A stretch of DNA of 64,000 nt from Serripes groenlandicus (GCA_031761405.1 JASEVX010000011.1:36695955-36759954), one strand, 5' to 3'. Counted from the first letter of the stretch, positions 13,111 to 23,814 are shown. Notes: generated by a model from the letters alone, not told the origin. Numbers and translations: made by a program.

Positions 13111-13909
13111 AGTGAGTTTTATCTCGCGGTTCTTTTTTACATAAGTTCGTGGTGGTGTGCCGTTTGGCAAGGCACATTCCCTGGCCTAATACTGGTTTGT
13201 TTTTCCCAGGGATTATGAATAAGTAAGTGAACTGTAGCCATGATGTATTTGAAATTATGTTGAAAATGACGTCAATCCGCAATAAATCAAACAACCTATT
13301 TACCGAAGGTTCTCGTGAAATTTGAATAGGTGAACGACTGAATGTGAGAAAGAAGTATTTTCACTGTAATCAGAAAAAGGATATAAGACTGTAATATATA
13401 TCTGCCGACAATGTACATTCACCTGGGTTTGCTGTTATCTTTGTGAGAGTGAGACATATTTATGATAACGTTATATTATATACTCAATGATAAAATATAG
13501 AGATTTCCCAACTTGAGAAAACCTATAACATGCGTTTTGTCTACTGAGCAATATCGCCTAGTGTGCGATATAGCTCACTAGCCGGATTTTCGGAACTACT
13601 TGTTTTAATCTCTATTTTGTTTTAATTTTAAACTCATCGTTAAACACTTTTAAGCTCCGTTTTCACTACTTAACACTTTATTTCCATGATGAACAGTTAA
13701 ATAATCCACAATTGACTTTTAAATCCGCAAATAAGAGCTTGAATCGACATGACACATTTATTTCAACCAGTGTACACATTTGTCGGTGCGCGCGTAGTGA
13801 CGTCACTGCAAAACTGGCAGATTACGTCATTCAGATCTCTCCGCTGCTGAGCTAAAAAATAAATGAGCTGCACAGGGGTATTGTCGTTTAAAAACGAAAA
13901 TTATCGCCG

Positions 13910-14093
13910 AGTATATATTATAGTTTAATAAACATTGTTTTCATAATTTGGGAATTAAATCCCCCGTGAAAGAGATTCTTGCATATAAAAAACTCGTGCG
14001 CTATGGCGCACTCGTTTTTATATCGCAAGAATCTATTCCACTTGGGATTTAAATCCCGTATCATGAAAACAATGTTAATTAAACTCTATATAT
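13910..14093. repeat. Long imperfect hairpin (foldback element)
   Basis: The left arm (tagtttaataaacattgttt ... gattcttgcatat) pairs with the right arm (tatatcgcaagaatctattc ... aaacaatgttaattaaact) around a centre near 'gtgcgctatggcgcac'. It lies ~215 bp upstream of the first recognised exon of the VWA/EGF gene. A non-autonomous transposon is the simplest reading. Confidence 0.7.
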
Positions 14094-14103
14094 CAGTGCG
14101 ACT

Positions 14104-14250
14104 TAACGACTGATTGTTTGTTTGTATGGTGTTTTACGCCGCATTCGACATTTTACACCTTATATCACGGCGTTTCCTAAGTTGGTTACCAACTATCCCG
14201 ACACTAGTAAGTCATTCGTCACGCCAATCCCACAATGCTGAGCGCCAAGT
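14104..14250 (-). mobile_element. SINE tail fragment (minus)
   Basis: 'tggtgttttacgccgcattc' and 'tatatcacggcgtttcc' are the reverse complement of the SINE 3' tail seen in sense at 33350-33410. It ends shortly before the exon at 14310. Confidence 0.55.
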
Positions 14251-14309
14251 AGGGAATCCATTACTACGATTTGATTTGCATCGAAACGATTATGACATAT
14301 TTGTTTTAG

Positions 14310-14548
14310 ATACAAATAGACTTCCGTATTAATTGGGTGCGCGAGTACGGACATTACTGCGACGATTCAACGATAGCGTCCGGCCAGCTTCTGTCGGGCG
14401 GGAATAACATGGCATGCTTTGAGGGGTGTAAAGGCTCTCCCGGTTCGTTGGCCTTTAGGTGTACAGATTACAGTGAGGCCGACGATTGGACTTCAGGACG
14501 AAATTCTGTAATATATGACCCTGGTGTTTCTGGAACCATAAAGTTTGG
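14310..14548 (+). CDS. VWA/EGF gene, exon 1 seen (ectodomain start)
   Basis: Follows the acceptor ttgttttag and ends at GG|gtaagt (phase 2). It encodes about 80 residues beginning IQIDFRINWVREYGHYCDDS and including GGNNMACFEGCKGSPGSLAF and CTDYSEADDW. This matches, from memory, the start of a conserved ectodomain in many uncharacterised bivalve and other marine invertebrate proteins (...DWNIN..FCD.TTI..G then C.G..GSL.F.CTD.S). It has no initiator methionine or signal peptide, so at least one coding exon precedes it. No close upstream exon was found within ~3 kb. Confidence 0.8.
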
Positions 14549-14570
14549 GTAAGTTTTCTCATCTGCTATG

Positions 14571-14725
14571 CTTAACCTTTCCCACGTACACCACATATAC
14601 ATGAGACGATTCTGAAGGGTAATTAATCACTCTATATGCAAGAATACTTATTGAGTTTGACAACATTGAGCGATTCCTTCTTTTGTCACAATGTTTTCAA
14701 AAGTCGTCACCTGCCGATGCGTCTA
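14571..14725. mobile_element. piggyBac-like MITE, rearranged copy in intron
   Basis: The left end 'ttaacctttcccacgtacac' is present. Then, after a divergent middle, the right half 'cacaatgttttcaaaagtcg' and 'gatgcgtctacatg' follows. It lies in the first intron of the VWA/EGF gene. Confidence 0.5.
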
Positions 14726-15295
14726 CATGTAACACTCCGTATTTGCAAAACTTTAAAGAATATCTTCTTAATCTTCAAAGATTGAAAGCATGTAGTATCA
14801 TCATTAATCCTTTTCTAAAAGATAAGATCCCTTCAAATCGATTGGAAGACGATTTCAAAACCTTTTTTAAAATAGATAAAATGCGCTCAATCATTACATG
14901 TATAGGTCACAAGTTATGGTTCAATTTGTTTAAATTCTGCTTCACTCAGATGCTTTCTATGATATTTTACAATACTGGAAGATTCGTGCGGTCCTTAGAA
15001 CAAGTTTATTAACTTAAATGGAGCTGTCGGCTTGTATTTTGGTTTTAATGACGTCATAACTTTCATCTATTTTTGACAATTATGGCAATTAGTCACTACA
15101 TCATTGATCTTTGTCAGGCATATTTACAAGGACTATTAAACAATCAGTGTTGATAGCCAGGCACGCTTTGAAAAAGTTAATATCTTCACCCAAACGAAAA
15201 CGGGACCTCGCATACAAAATTGTTGTCAAGGTATTGGCTGCATAAATGCCGATATAAATATTGTTAGCAAATGTCGTGAAGTCATAACGTTTTAA

Positions 15296-15519
15296 CCCAT
15301 TACTTCCATACAACAAATCTGCAGCAGACGACTTAACACACATCTGGACAAAAAAGTGAAAAATCTCCATACTTGAGAGTCGAATTTTTAAATAGTGTTG
15401 AAAACATTGTGACTACAGGTGAACTTGCTAATTATGATTAATTTCATCTTGTGTCGTAATTTTTTCCAAAGTCGTCTGCTGCAGATGCGTCAAAATGTGT
15501 CTGTAAGTGGGAAAGGGTT
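15296..15519. mobile_element. piggyBac-like MITE copy in intron
   Basis: It starts after TTAA (15292-15295) with cccattacttccatac and 'tctgcagcagacgactt', and ends with 'ctgcagatgcgtca' and gtgggaaagggtt. The internal arm 'gaacttgctaattatga' is retained. It sits ~210 bp before exon 2. Confidence 0.7.
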
Positions 15520-15730
15520 CAAGCAGAAATAATGTGACTTTCATGAAATATTGTATTTTCTCTATGCCTATTATACATTCTCAACGTTTCTTAATAAGTA
15601 TTATCTCTTATTTTCTTATCACGATAATGGATTTGACACAAATAAATTAAATTTCTGAAGATTTGCCGTCAGACAGAAAGCTAGACATTTGAGTAAGTTA
15701 TATTTATACATATAACTATTATCGTTTAAG

Positions 15731-15909
15731 ATTTTCGGGTGGAGGATGGATTTATTTAACAGAAGGCTATGGAGGCTCGTGGCAACTGGTCATTACTGCT
15801 GACTTGCGAAAACGAACTGATACGGGAACCATAAACGCGTCACCCATTGTTGAAATGACACCCGTCATTAATCTGGACTATGGATGTCAGCACATTATAA
15901 GCATACCTG
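15731..15909 (+). CDS. VWA/EGF gene, exon 2 (ectodomain)
   Basis: The acceptor is tcgtttaag; the first base completes a Gly codon from exon 1. It encodes GFSGGGWIYLTEGYGGSWQL, then VITADLRKRTDTGTINASP, ending CQHIISIP with one base of the next Val codon before gtaacg (phase 1). The run RTDTGxINxSP followed by C.H.I.IP is the best conserved part of this ectodomain family as I recall it. The open frame continues past the splice site to about 16055, but the next exon fits exactly after IP, so the splice is preferred. Confidence 0.85.
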
Positions 15910-16230
15910 GTAACGATACACAGAAAACACACGCGTCGCATCAGGCGATTTGGGAACTTGTTGCATCTGTTCACATTGAAAACTCAGATGAGCCATTTCT
16001 GTATTCGCATAGTCTCACTGTACACTTAAAGCTTGTAGTACCGCTATACATCTAAAACATATTCCCATCTACAGACACTATCTAAGGCCTGGTCGAAACC
16101 GACTTTAAAATCATTATTGCAAAAGAAGAAATGAGAATTTTCATTTCGATTCAATAGTTATATATTCATTAACAGAGAAATGTCATATTTTGCAAAGATA
16201 TTTCAAAGTCGTCTTCTTCATATTTGAGCC

Positions 16231-16440
16231 CTCCCGCGAGAAAACCAACATAGTGGTCTCTGCGTAATGTATCGGACTCAGATCAGCCTGCGCAGTAGAG
16301 GTATAGAGTAATGATTCCTGAAACAGAAAATCCACAGGAGGCGAAGAGTGACTGTCCGGGTTAGCCTGCACGGCATGCTTAGGCTGATTCTGGTCGAAAC
16401 TTTACGCAGTCCACACTGTTGGTTTCCTCGTGGGACAGGT
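16231..16440. mobile_element. Foldback MITE family B copy in intron
   Basis: It starts near 'cccgcgagaaaaccaacata' and ends near 'ggtttcctcgtgggacagg'. One GC-rich arm is shortened. It lies in intron 2 of the VWA/EGF gene. Confidence 0.75.
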
Positions 16441-16619
16441 CACTTGCTGTATTTGGGACTGGGTTAACTGATATTGAAACGCAGACGCCATCAGATATCA
16501 CCTCGCGAGACGCGACTCTTACGTTTTCTGGAGTTGTTTACCCTCGGAATCTGCTATATAGCCATTTGGCGATCAAAATCTGTTCAATTGCTCGCCAACT
16601 ATTTAAATCTGTACGGCAA

Positions 16620-17190
16620 GGGTTAATATTCAAAGCACTGACGTGCTGACGGCCTGGGGGCTGCAGGAAAAGAGGAGAAGAAGGGAAAATGTGAAAGGAA
16701 ATAACAATTGCAGCTTATATTTTTGTATTTGTTGTTAAGAAGTTAACAGATCATATCAACAATAGTAAATATTCTGAAACTGGCAATCGGAAAGCAGGAG
16801 GACCTTGTTGTCCCTATATCGCTCACCTGAGTGCAAGAGCTCACAAGCATAACAATTAACTTTTTCCGTCGCACGGGCCCTACGGGCTCCCAGGTGAATC
16901 CGTCACTACATTTTTCACACGATTTCCATTCCACTTCGCATATGTTAATACGTTTCCATATTTGACCCCTCGGCGCATTAATGACTAAAGCATTTTTGTT
17001 AAACTTATATTGGAGTACTTACGCCTTAAGTTTTTCACTGATGTTCCAACAACATTATAATGATATTGTTTTGGATATTTTAACCTTTTAAATGCAGTTT
17101 TGTTGAATCCATGATGAACTATTTTTCTCGCGCAGTCTCACCCTAAAATGTGTAGTTGGATGTTATCAGCAATTGGCAGGCTGCCAAAAT
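16620..17190. repeat. Interspersed repeat, shared with 28861-29080 and 31060-31545
   Basis: The first part ('gctgacggcctgggggctgc' ... 'ctatatcgctcacctgagtg') recurs at 28861-29080. The second part ('cgcacgggccctacgggctc' ... 'gcaattggcaggctgcc') recurs at 31060-31545. Together these suggest one longer element of which each site keeps a part. No coding sequence was recognised. Confidence 0.7.
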
Positions 17191-17789
17191 GCTTTTAAAT
17201 GGCTAAAGCCCTAGGCCAAAAACAATTTAACAAACTCCTTACACCCTTTTAGCTTTTTGAATTGTTATAAACGGTGAAGGAAAATCTACCTTAGCGTAAT
17301 TATTACACGTGTGGAAAAAAAGACTTGCCAATACACCCATCCAAATGTACACTTCTTTTCTATGTACTTTCTTGAATCCGTCTACAACCAATATGTGAAC
17401 AGTACACATCCTGATTAGACTGCTCACATCGTATAAATATATTTCAACAGATTGTATTCTTTATTTAACAGCATAAATCCTTTCTGCACATTTTCTTTCT
17501 GGGTAATTCAACGAGAATTAATAGTTTTCCTTCTGTTTTGCTTGATACGTGGAAGATACGCCGAAGCTTGTGAACAAATAAAACATCTGCAATTTTTCCC
17601 ACCGAAATCTTCGAATTGTGTTGCTTGATTTATTGAAGCTTGATGTCCTGGCACCATTATTTCAGTAATTTCACGGCGGCAAGTTAACATGACGTATGTT
17701 TCCAGGCATCCACGAACCAGCACCCTTTACGGCATTTCCCCCCAGGCGACTGTCTACTCACAAACGTTATGAACAATACCATTTAGCCA

Positions 17790-17865
17790 ATTGATGGAAG
17801 ACGAGCGATGCTTGTCATATTGGGTTTGTCAAATGCCGAAATGAAAGATTGACCGAGCCGGGATA
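17790..17865 (-). mobile_element. SINE body fragment (minus)
   Basis: The reverse complement reads 'ctttcatttcggcatttgac' followed by 'tcttccatcaattggc', as in the better preserved minus-strand SINE at 22680-22805. The tRNA head is mostly missing. Confidence 0.5.
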
Positions 17866-17884
17866 TACACAAGTGCAATAATAA

Positions 17885-17992
17885 GAATTTATGTCACAAG
17901 GGGAAAAAGGGGTAATTTGGTTAAAATCACGAAACCGTAGGTTGAGTGATTTTACACCAAATTACCCCTTTGTTCCCGAGTGACATAAATTC
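17885..17992. repeat. Foldback element with 47-bp imperfect arms
   Basis: Starts 'gaatttatgtcacaagggga' and ends with the inverted partner 'tgttcccgagtgacataaat'. The arms meet near 'aaaccgtaggttgag'. It is a small MITE-like hairpin in intron 2. Confidence 0.75.
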
Positions 17993-18347
17993 GATATCAA
18001 AAACATGCAGTTAGTTATTCTATTTATTATATATCTGGAATAAATCTCCCCTTTATTTTAAAGAAACATATAAAAAAAAAAAATGACTTGGCCTTAGGCG
18101 TATGAATGTTACGTAACCAAATACTGCTGCTTCTATTTGGCGCCAAATGACTAGCGTTATGACGTCAAAACCGCTGACGTGACGTCATTTTCCTAGTATT
18201 CGGTCTCAGTTTTTTTTAAATTCCTAGTATTAAACCCACTTTAAATTCCAAAGATGTTCCAAATCTAAAACAAGTAGTTCCGGCAAAAATGATATCATCA
18301 CTAGTGATGATATAAAAAAACTATATACAATTATCGCCTTTTAGTGA

Positions 18348-18450
18348 GGTCGATACGTGTTTTTGTCGACTTGATAAAAGTGATATCGACCGAGGACGAA
18401 GTCCGAGGTCGATATCACTTTTATCAAGTCGACAAAAACACGTATCGACC
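18348..18450. repeat. Perfect 44-bp inverted repeat with 15-nt loop
   Basis: Positions 18348-18391 and 18407-18450 are exact reverse complements (outer ends ggtcgatacgtg / cacgtatcgacc). Pairing continues loosely outward to 'ttatcgcctttt' / 'aaaaaggcgataa'. Perfect arms imply recent origin or selection. It lies about 90 bp from a short KIAA1958-like reading frame on the minus strand. Confidence 0.9.
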
Positions 18451-18535
18451 GAACCTAAAAAGGCGATAATAGTTTTATTATTAAATTTTGTTGACATGAA
18501 AAAAAAAAAAATAACTACAGAAAACATTTGATTTT

Positions 18536-18736
18536 TTATTTATGGACACAATAAATGGAATCAAGTTCATTAGTTGAAAGGTTTTCAAAGTGAATATCCT
18601 CGTTTCTAGAATTTAAATAATCCGTAAAACACTTTACTGCAGTTGCAGTACCTCTTTTGGTGTTCTTTGCATCAACATTATCTAAGATAATTTGTTTTTC
18701 TTCGTCTGACAGATGAACAAAGCGTCCGTCAGCCAT
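18536..18736 (-). CDS. KIAA1958/Crypton-like N-terminal fragment, 66 aa
   Basis: This minus-strand frame starts ATG GCT GAC and encodes MADGRFVHLSDEEKQIILDN, then VDAKNTKRGTATAVKCFTDY, ending LDSIYCVHK. The pattern (acidic loop, then KNTKR..., then F..YL) matches, from memory, the N-terminal helical DNA-binding part of KIAA1958/ZMYM-type proteins derived from Crypton tyrosine recombinases, which are multicopy in marine invertebrates. The recombinase domain is absent and the frame stops where the family would continue, so this is a truncated copy or part of a non-autonomous element. It is antisense within intron 2 of the VWA/EGF gene. Confidence 0.5.
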   Translation of the reverse strand: MADGRFVHLSDEEKQIILDNVDAKNTKRGTATAVKCFTDYLNSRNEDIHFENLSTNELDSIYCVHK

Positions 18737-19267
18737 TATGTTTGTTTATAGTATGACGTCATAGAACTTGTACCCGTGCTATTTCGCTCGCGGCCACGCG
18801 CTCCAAGTCAATTCGTCTTTTTTAGCTCCGCCCTAGAGTCAATTCCACTTTTTATCAGATATCATGTGACCGTGTCTGTGCCAATCAAAATCATTAAATA
18901 AATTGATTTAATAATAAAAAGTGTTATCGTCACAGTGTTAGTTATCATTTTTTTAAAAATTGATATTGATTTTATGTCACTTAAATTTCAATGCAAAATT
19001 TGGATAGGTATGTAATAATTTACATTAGTATTGAACAATCAATGCTTAACATCAACCTCAAAAGTATTGTGTTTAAGCTTGATAAAAAAACACCAATACT
19101 GATTATCGTTTAGAACTCTGTTTAACTGGCGAATATAACTAGACAAACGTGAGCTGTAATAACTTTATGTTGATACTCGAATTGACGACTGGTAGTATTG
19201 GTGCTCCCATAATGCGGAGTACTCACGCAAAATGGTCTAGAGCATAACGAATACTTTATTGTTTTAG

Positions 19268-19377
19268 TGTTTGATGCTGACGGTGACACGATCCGATGTC
19301 GATTTGCGACCAAATCATCCCATGGTATAGATGAATGTGGAGGTATATGTGGAGCATTTTCGTCGGAACTAAATTCT
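19268..19377 (+). CDS. VWA/EGF gene, exon 3 (ectodomain)
   Basis: Acceptor ttgttttag, donor tct|gtaagt (phase 0). It completes Val and reads VFDADGDTIRCRFATKSSHG then IDECGGICGAFSSELNS. The motif DxDGDxxRCR(W/F)A followed by EC.G.C.AF is the signature of this ectodomain family in my memory. The short exon is flanked by long introns. Codon phase links exactly to both neighbours. Confidence 0.9.
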
Positions 19378-19859
19378 GTAAGTCAATGAATGCATAACTT
19401 ATTTATTCTTTTTCTCAATGAGACTTTATGTTTTACATACATGTATTATGCCAATGCTATTTCGTAGTGAAATAATGATGAATAGGATTTAATAAGTTAT
19501 TTTAAACATTTAATTGACCAAGTAATATACAATTTTTATGGAAAGTTTCCGTTGTTATACACATGAAAGACCATACACGGTAAAGCCTAAGGACATATCA
19601 ATATAACTGATGATAGTAAGAAATCTAGTTTGTTCGACGAAAAACTGTATAATGATAATAACAATAAAGGCTTTATTTAGAGAGGACACTCATTAGACAT
19701 ACTACATGTATGCACGTTACATATGAACAACTCAATATTATAATTATACATACATATATGAATATGGACTGAAAATTGTTATGTCTAAAACTGTATCATA
19801 GAACAGCAATAGATCCAAATATTTTGTAAAGGTTCATAAAATACAATTATTCTACAATG

Positions 19860-20290
19860 ATTGGTTTATCTAACGTAAATACCTGCTTTTGAAATGCTGA
19901 ACAGACGTTGACTTTTGAATATATGAAAAAAGGGAATTCCAAACTGATGAACAGGAAAATATAAATGTATTTCGATATATTATCAAGTTAAGTTTTGTTT
20001 TATACAACTGGAATGTAGTGGCTGCGCGTAAGCGTCTGACATGAATATCACACATAAAAGTAAATGCGATGTCCTTAGGTAATCACGTAATGTTTTAAAC
20101 ATTTGAATGGCTTTCTGATAAATAACTCGTTCGAGAAATGTCATCTATTTAAGTTCAGCAAACATTAAAGATGAAGGGGTGGTAATCAAGGATTACTCTG
20201 GCAACCCTTTTCTGAAGTTTCACTAGTTTGTCTTTAAGATAATGTGTGCAATTTCCCCAGATAACACAACAAAAGTCAAAATGTGGAAGT
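19860..20290 (-). pseudogene. LINE reverse transcriptase C-terminus, decayed
   Basis: Read on the minus strand, stretches such as LPHFDFCCVIWGN, KLVKLQKRVARVILD and SSVWNSLFSYIQKSTSVQHF match the C-terminal region of LINE reverse transcriptases (W.N...L..LQKR..R.I.. then ...WN.LP..I....S...FK). Stops interrupt the middle (about 20090-20180). It is a 5'-truncated, dead insertion in the intron between exons 3 and 4. Confidence 0.7.
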
Positions 20291-20429
20291 ATGTAACTAT
20301 GCATTATAAAAACGTTTACGATTGTCATTTGAGAGAAATAATTTGATTGTATGCCAAAGTCTATAGGGAGCCGTTAGCGGTTTTGTCGGAACACATGCAT
20401 TACTTGATATATATTATATACTATTGTCA

Positions 20430-20760
20430 AATTTCAGATGTTCGGGGCATAACTTAATGATTGAAAATGGTCGGCATTTACAAATTGACAGAAACCTACG
20501 GCATTGCCAATATTGTCTGAGAATTAATATCTATGCTATTGAAGACGCAAAACACTTTCTGCTTTGGTGTCAGTTATATGAATAATTGAGAAAGGCTTTT
20601 TTCTTAAAAGAATGGTTAAATCACAATACATGGGATACTTTATTTGTGATTATTATGTCGGACACTCGTTACCAGGGCATCATTGCACTTTCAAAGTACT
20701 TGAACCTGGCATTCGACAAAAGGAAAACATATCTAAGCACTGAACTGTTTATTTAGTCTC
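20430..20760 (+). pseudogene. LINE 3' fragment with CxxC...H...C motif
   Basis: The plus strand encodes CSGHNLMIENGRHLQIDRNL, then RHCQYCLRINIYAIEDAKHF and LLWCQLYE before a stop; the frame resumes briefly afterwards. The C..C then ED..HFLL.C..Y pattern is the zinc-knuckle-like end of many LINE reverse transcriptases. It is in opposite orientation to the fragment at 19860-20290 and from a different LINE type. Confidence 0.65.
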
Positions 20761-21355
20761 ATATGTATTTAGTAAATGGATCTTGTTTAACACATTGATC
20801 CACTAAGTAAAGTGATTTGTTCAAGCCATTCCACCAACAACCGCCATGTTAAAATTACTTTTGTAATTTTAACTATAATCATTGCCACAACTACTTTTAT
20901 GTTCTTTGGTAAATTCATAGTGTATTTTGGGCCGTTGGCCTTGTATTACTGAATAAACTATTATAATACATATAAGTATTTGTAGTATAAACGGATGATT
21001 GGGTGAGTCGGTGAATAAGTTGTGTTCAAATATCATATGATTGCAAGTATGTATATGTATATACATGCACACGTGTATGCACATAACACACACTCACACT
21101 TAGGTGCAACAGTCTAATCATGATCTACATTGTCCACATATTTCTTTCACAAGCTTGTGAGATACGTATGTCAACTTGTGGATATTCTGATAATCAGTAA
21201 TACTCGTACAGGCTGATCTAAACAAAACAAACTCAGAAATGCCAATTTGAACCTTTCCCCTCTCATGAGCACAATTTATTCACAATTCATTCAAATCAAA
21301 TAGAAAGCCGACGTAAATGATTCTATGTTTTGACTTAAACCGTTTTATCCGACAG

Positions 21356-21615
21356 GAGACGTGCACATTAACTTATCTGGCGACTGGAAAATCGGGATAT
21401 TATGTCGTAGCCATCCAAATTGAAGATTTCAAAGATTCGAGTTCTACATCTCCATTCAGCAGCGTTCCTCTGCAATTTCTGGTTCACGTGTTAGATACTC
21501 CATGTGGAAGTTCCCCTAAATTTGTATCTCCAACACCGGAGAGTGGAACTACACTCGATTTGATCATTGGAGTTAGATTCGAATTAAATATTACTGCATC
21601 GTCTACAGACAACAC
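21356..21615 (+). CDS. VWA/EGF gene, exon 4 (ectodomain)
   Basis: Acceptor tccgacag, phase 0 in; donor AC|gtgcgt, phase 2 out. It encodes ETCTLTYLATGKSGYYVVAI, then QIEDFKDSSS, SSVPLQFLVHVLDTPCGSSP and FELNITASSTDNT. Family members show the same order (C.L.Y.A....GYYAVA..IEDF, then PLSSVPLQFLV.V). The donor is non-canonical at +3 to +6 but is fixed by the clean join to exon 5. Confidence 0.88.
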
Positions 21616-21714
21616 GTGCGTCTAATATTATTCATTTCCTGATGATTTTATTTTCAATCAATATAGTGTCTTCTTCTCTATCCATTGAGTGTACAATACA
21701 ATCGTCTCCGACGT

Positions 21715-21990
21715 GCAGTGTAAGGACGTCAGCCTTTGGAGCGGGAGACCAGGGTTCGATGCCCGGTCGAGTTAAACGACGACCTTTTACAATGGTTGTT
21801 CTTGATTATTTCCTTCTTGGATACTCAGTATTGCTGGGAAATCATAACGACTGATGCATCGGTGTCATGATAAATAATACCTGCAGTACACTTATATTAC
21901 ACATGAAACGCCGTGATACAACTAAATACTGTTCGGCGTAATAAATCACTCTTAAAAACAAACCAACCAAATACAAGTCGTGAACTTAAC
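21715..21990 (+). mobile_element. tRNA-derived SINE (plus)
   Basis: A tRNA-like head (aaggacgtcagcctttggag, then B-box-like 'cagggttcgatgcccggtcg') is followed by a body and the tail 'cgccgtgatacaactaaata', ending with a short 'aaaccaaccaa' repeat. The hairpin tail is shared with other SINE pieces in the window. Confidence 0.65.
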
Positions 21991-22199
21991 GATAATTGAT
22001 GGCTAGAGTTTACAAAGTCTATATCTTAAAAAGAATCAACGGAGTCAGGAATTCGTCAAATAATTTCAAAATAGCATATAAGCAGATATGATGCCAAATT
22101 TATTGTTTGCGCAAACACTTTAAAACAACTAACTGTATTTTCTTCACCATAACATCAACAATGAGCTTTCATTCTATTAAATACACATCACATATAATT

Positions 22200-22300
22200 C
22201 AGTCATGATAACCTAGTGATAAAAGGCATCCGATTCTGAACCGGGTGTCGAAGGTTCGAAACCTAGTGGCGACATGTCGATTCCTTCTCGTATGACCAGG
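22200..22300 (+). mobile_element. tRNA-like SINE head, weak
   Basis: 'taacctagtgataaaaggca' and 'gaaggttcgaaacctagtgg' look like A and B boxes of a decayed tRNA-derived SINE. No intact tRNA fold forms. Confidence 0.35.
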
Positions 22301-22679
22301 TATAAAGTCTTTCCAACGTAGGGTAATTTGTGTGTATATTTAATTCAGTTTGGCTACCCATTCATAAAGAATGTTCAATAACTTATTAGAATGTTTTTTA
22401 ATGTGCGAAATAGCAACGACTCTGTATAGAACAAATTTCATTTAGTTTAAATATAGTCTATATATTTTTATCGAGTGTGACATTACAGGTACAAAAGCGT
22501 GAGATTGGTTGATTGTGGTTTAACGCTAACAATCTTATTCGTGATTAAGTGCAAGTTTCAAAAAAATTCAGTCATATCCCGACAGCCATTTCTCCTACCA
22601 ATTTATTTTCTAGCTTTCTTCACACAACTGTTTTTTTCAAGCAACTGACTGCCTTTAAGCCTAGATCTTTATCCAATTG

Positions 22680-22805
22680 ATGGAAGATAAATAAAGTGTA
22701 TCCCATTGACATTTGTCAAATGTCGGAAAGAATGTTGGTCAGTGGGGTTCGAACTCAAAATATCTGGATAGACTGCGCGCGTCGGTACCGGCTGAGCTGC
22801 CGGTG
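22680..22805 (-). mobile_element. tRNA-derived SINE (minus)
   Basis: The reverse complement has an A-box-like 'cggcagctcagccggtaccg', a B-box-like 'gagttcgaaccccactgacc' and the body 'tccgacatttgacaaatgtc'. It lies upstream of exon 5. Confidence 0.65.
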
Positions 22806-22941
22806 TTTGGCCCCTAAGGAAGACGCAGCTCTCTTGGGATTTAAACTACAGTCGTTCGATTCACGAGGTCAGTTCTAGACCGCTGAGCTATTGTGTCGTA
22901 CTTTTTTAAAATTATTTTTCAATACTTGTTTTATTTTCCAG

Positions 22942-23106
22942 TTTTGGAGATATCCAAACCCTCTCCCCAGTTGGACTGACGAAGATCTCTACTACAACTT
23001 GGTCACTGTCGGGTGATCATTATATCTCGATCGTTGTTGAATGGACACCAAGTGTTGGTACGGACGGCGTCCATGCATTATGTCTTACTGCAAAGGACAC
23101 ACTGGG
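22942..23106 (+). CDS. VWA/EGF gene, exon 5 (ectodomain)
   Basis: Acceptor ttattttccag; one base completes Thr from exon 4. It encodes FGDIQTLSPVGLTKISTTTW, then SGDHYISIVVEWTPSVGTDG and VHALCLTAKDTLG, ending GG|gtaaaa (phase 2). Family signature: EIQT.SP.GL.K..., then Y...V.WTP....G...FC..A.D..G. Confidence 0.9.
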
Positions 23107-23421
23107 GTAAAACACTGAACATACGTTCTAATGAGTTGCTCATGGAAACGTCAGAATGAAAATTGGAAAGACTTTACTCAATTCAGAAGATCAAGAACCA
23201 TTTTTCAATATCATTCTTCTGTAGCATCGAGATTCATTATATTCGTACAAATTCATAGAAACTAGTGAATGACGAAGATAATCACAGAAACACATTGCGT
23301 AGTTATATCCGTCATTTAGTTATTCGATACCTAAACACAACCTATATCATTTGTAGGTCTCAGAACATCAATCTGTTATGATATAAAGAACTATTCGATT
23401 TCAATTTACATTATATTTCAG

Positions 23422-23462
23422 GCAAAGCTCTCAGCAAAGATGTCTACATTTGTCAGTAGTCG
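23422..23462 (+). CDS. VWA/EGF gene, exon 6 (41-nt micro-exon)
   Basis: Only 41 nt: acceptor atatttcag, donor G|gtaagt (phase 1). It encodes QSSQQRCLHLSVV, completing the ectodomain (the family ends with L.S.QRCI.LLVG). The last base plus exon 7 gives Asp. A gene finder may miss this exon; its phase is required to join exons 5 and 7. Confidence 0.85.
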
Positions 23463-23814
23463 GTAAGTTGCACTATAATATATAATATATGAGGCCTCTA
23501 TTGATTGGAAAAAAAGTGATAAAAAAGTGACAACGGCGACATTAAGATGTTCTGCCGTTTATTTAATGCGCATGCACTGCTGCAGAATGTTGCAAAAAGG
23601 GAAGGAAGTGCAATGGAGATAAACTGTCATAGGACGAAATCTACTCGACTAGCTGATTCCAAATCGGATACCAGTTTTTATGAGAACAAAACGGATATTT
23701 CGTCCATGTGTATTTGAAAGCTATTAAAAGGAATATCGATATTAGTTTTATCAGTGATAACTTACTTTACACACTCTGTCATAAACACATATGTTAGGAC
23801 TAGAAATCACAGAC

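Noticed and set aside
15910..16055. Extension of ectodomain exon 2 to the next stop
   Set aside because: Splicing at 15909 restores the family motif IPVFDADGD with exon 3; the extension has no counterpart.
16419..16649. Plus frame in intron 2 (DIETQTPSDITSRDATLTF...)
   Set aside because: It overlaps a MITE end and does not fit the phase or family between exons 2 and 3.
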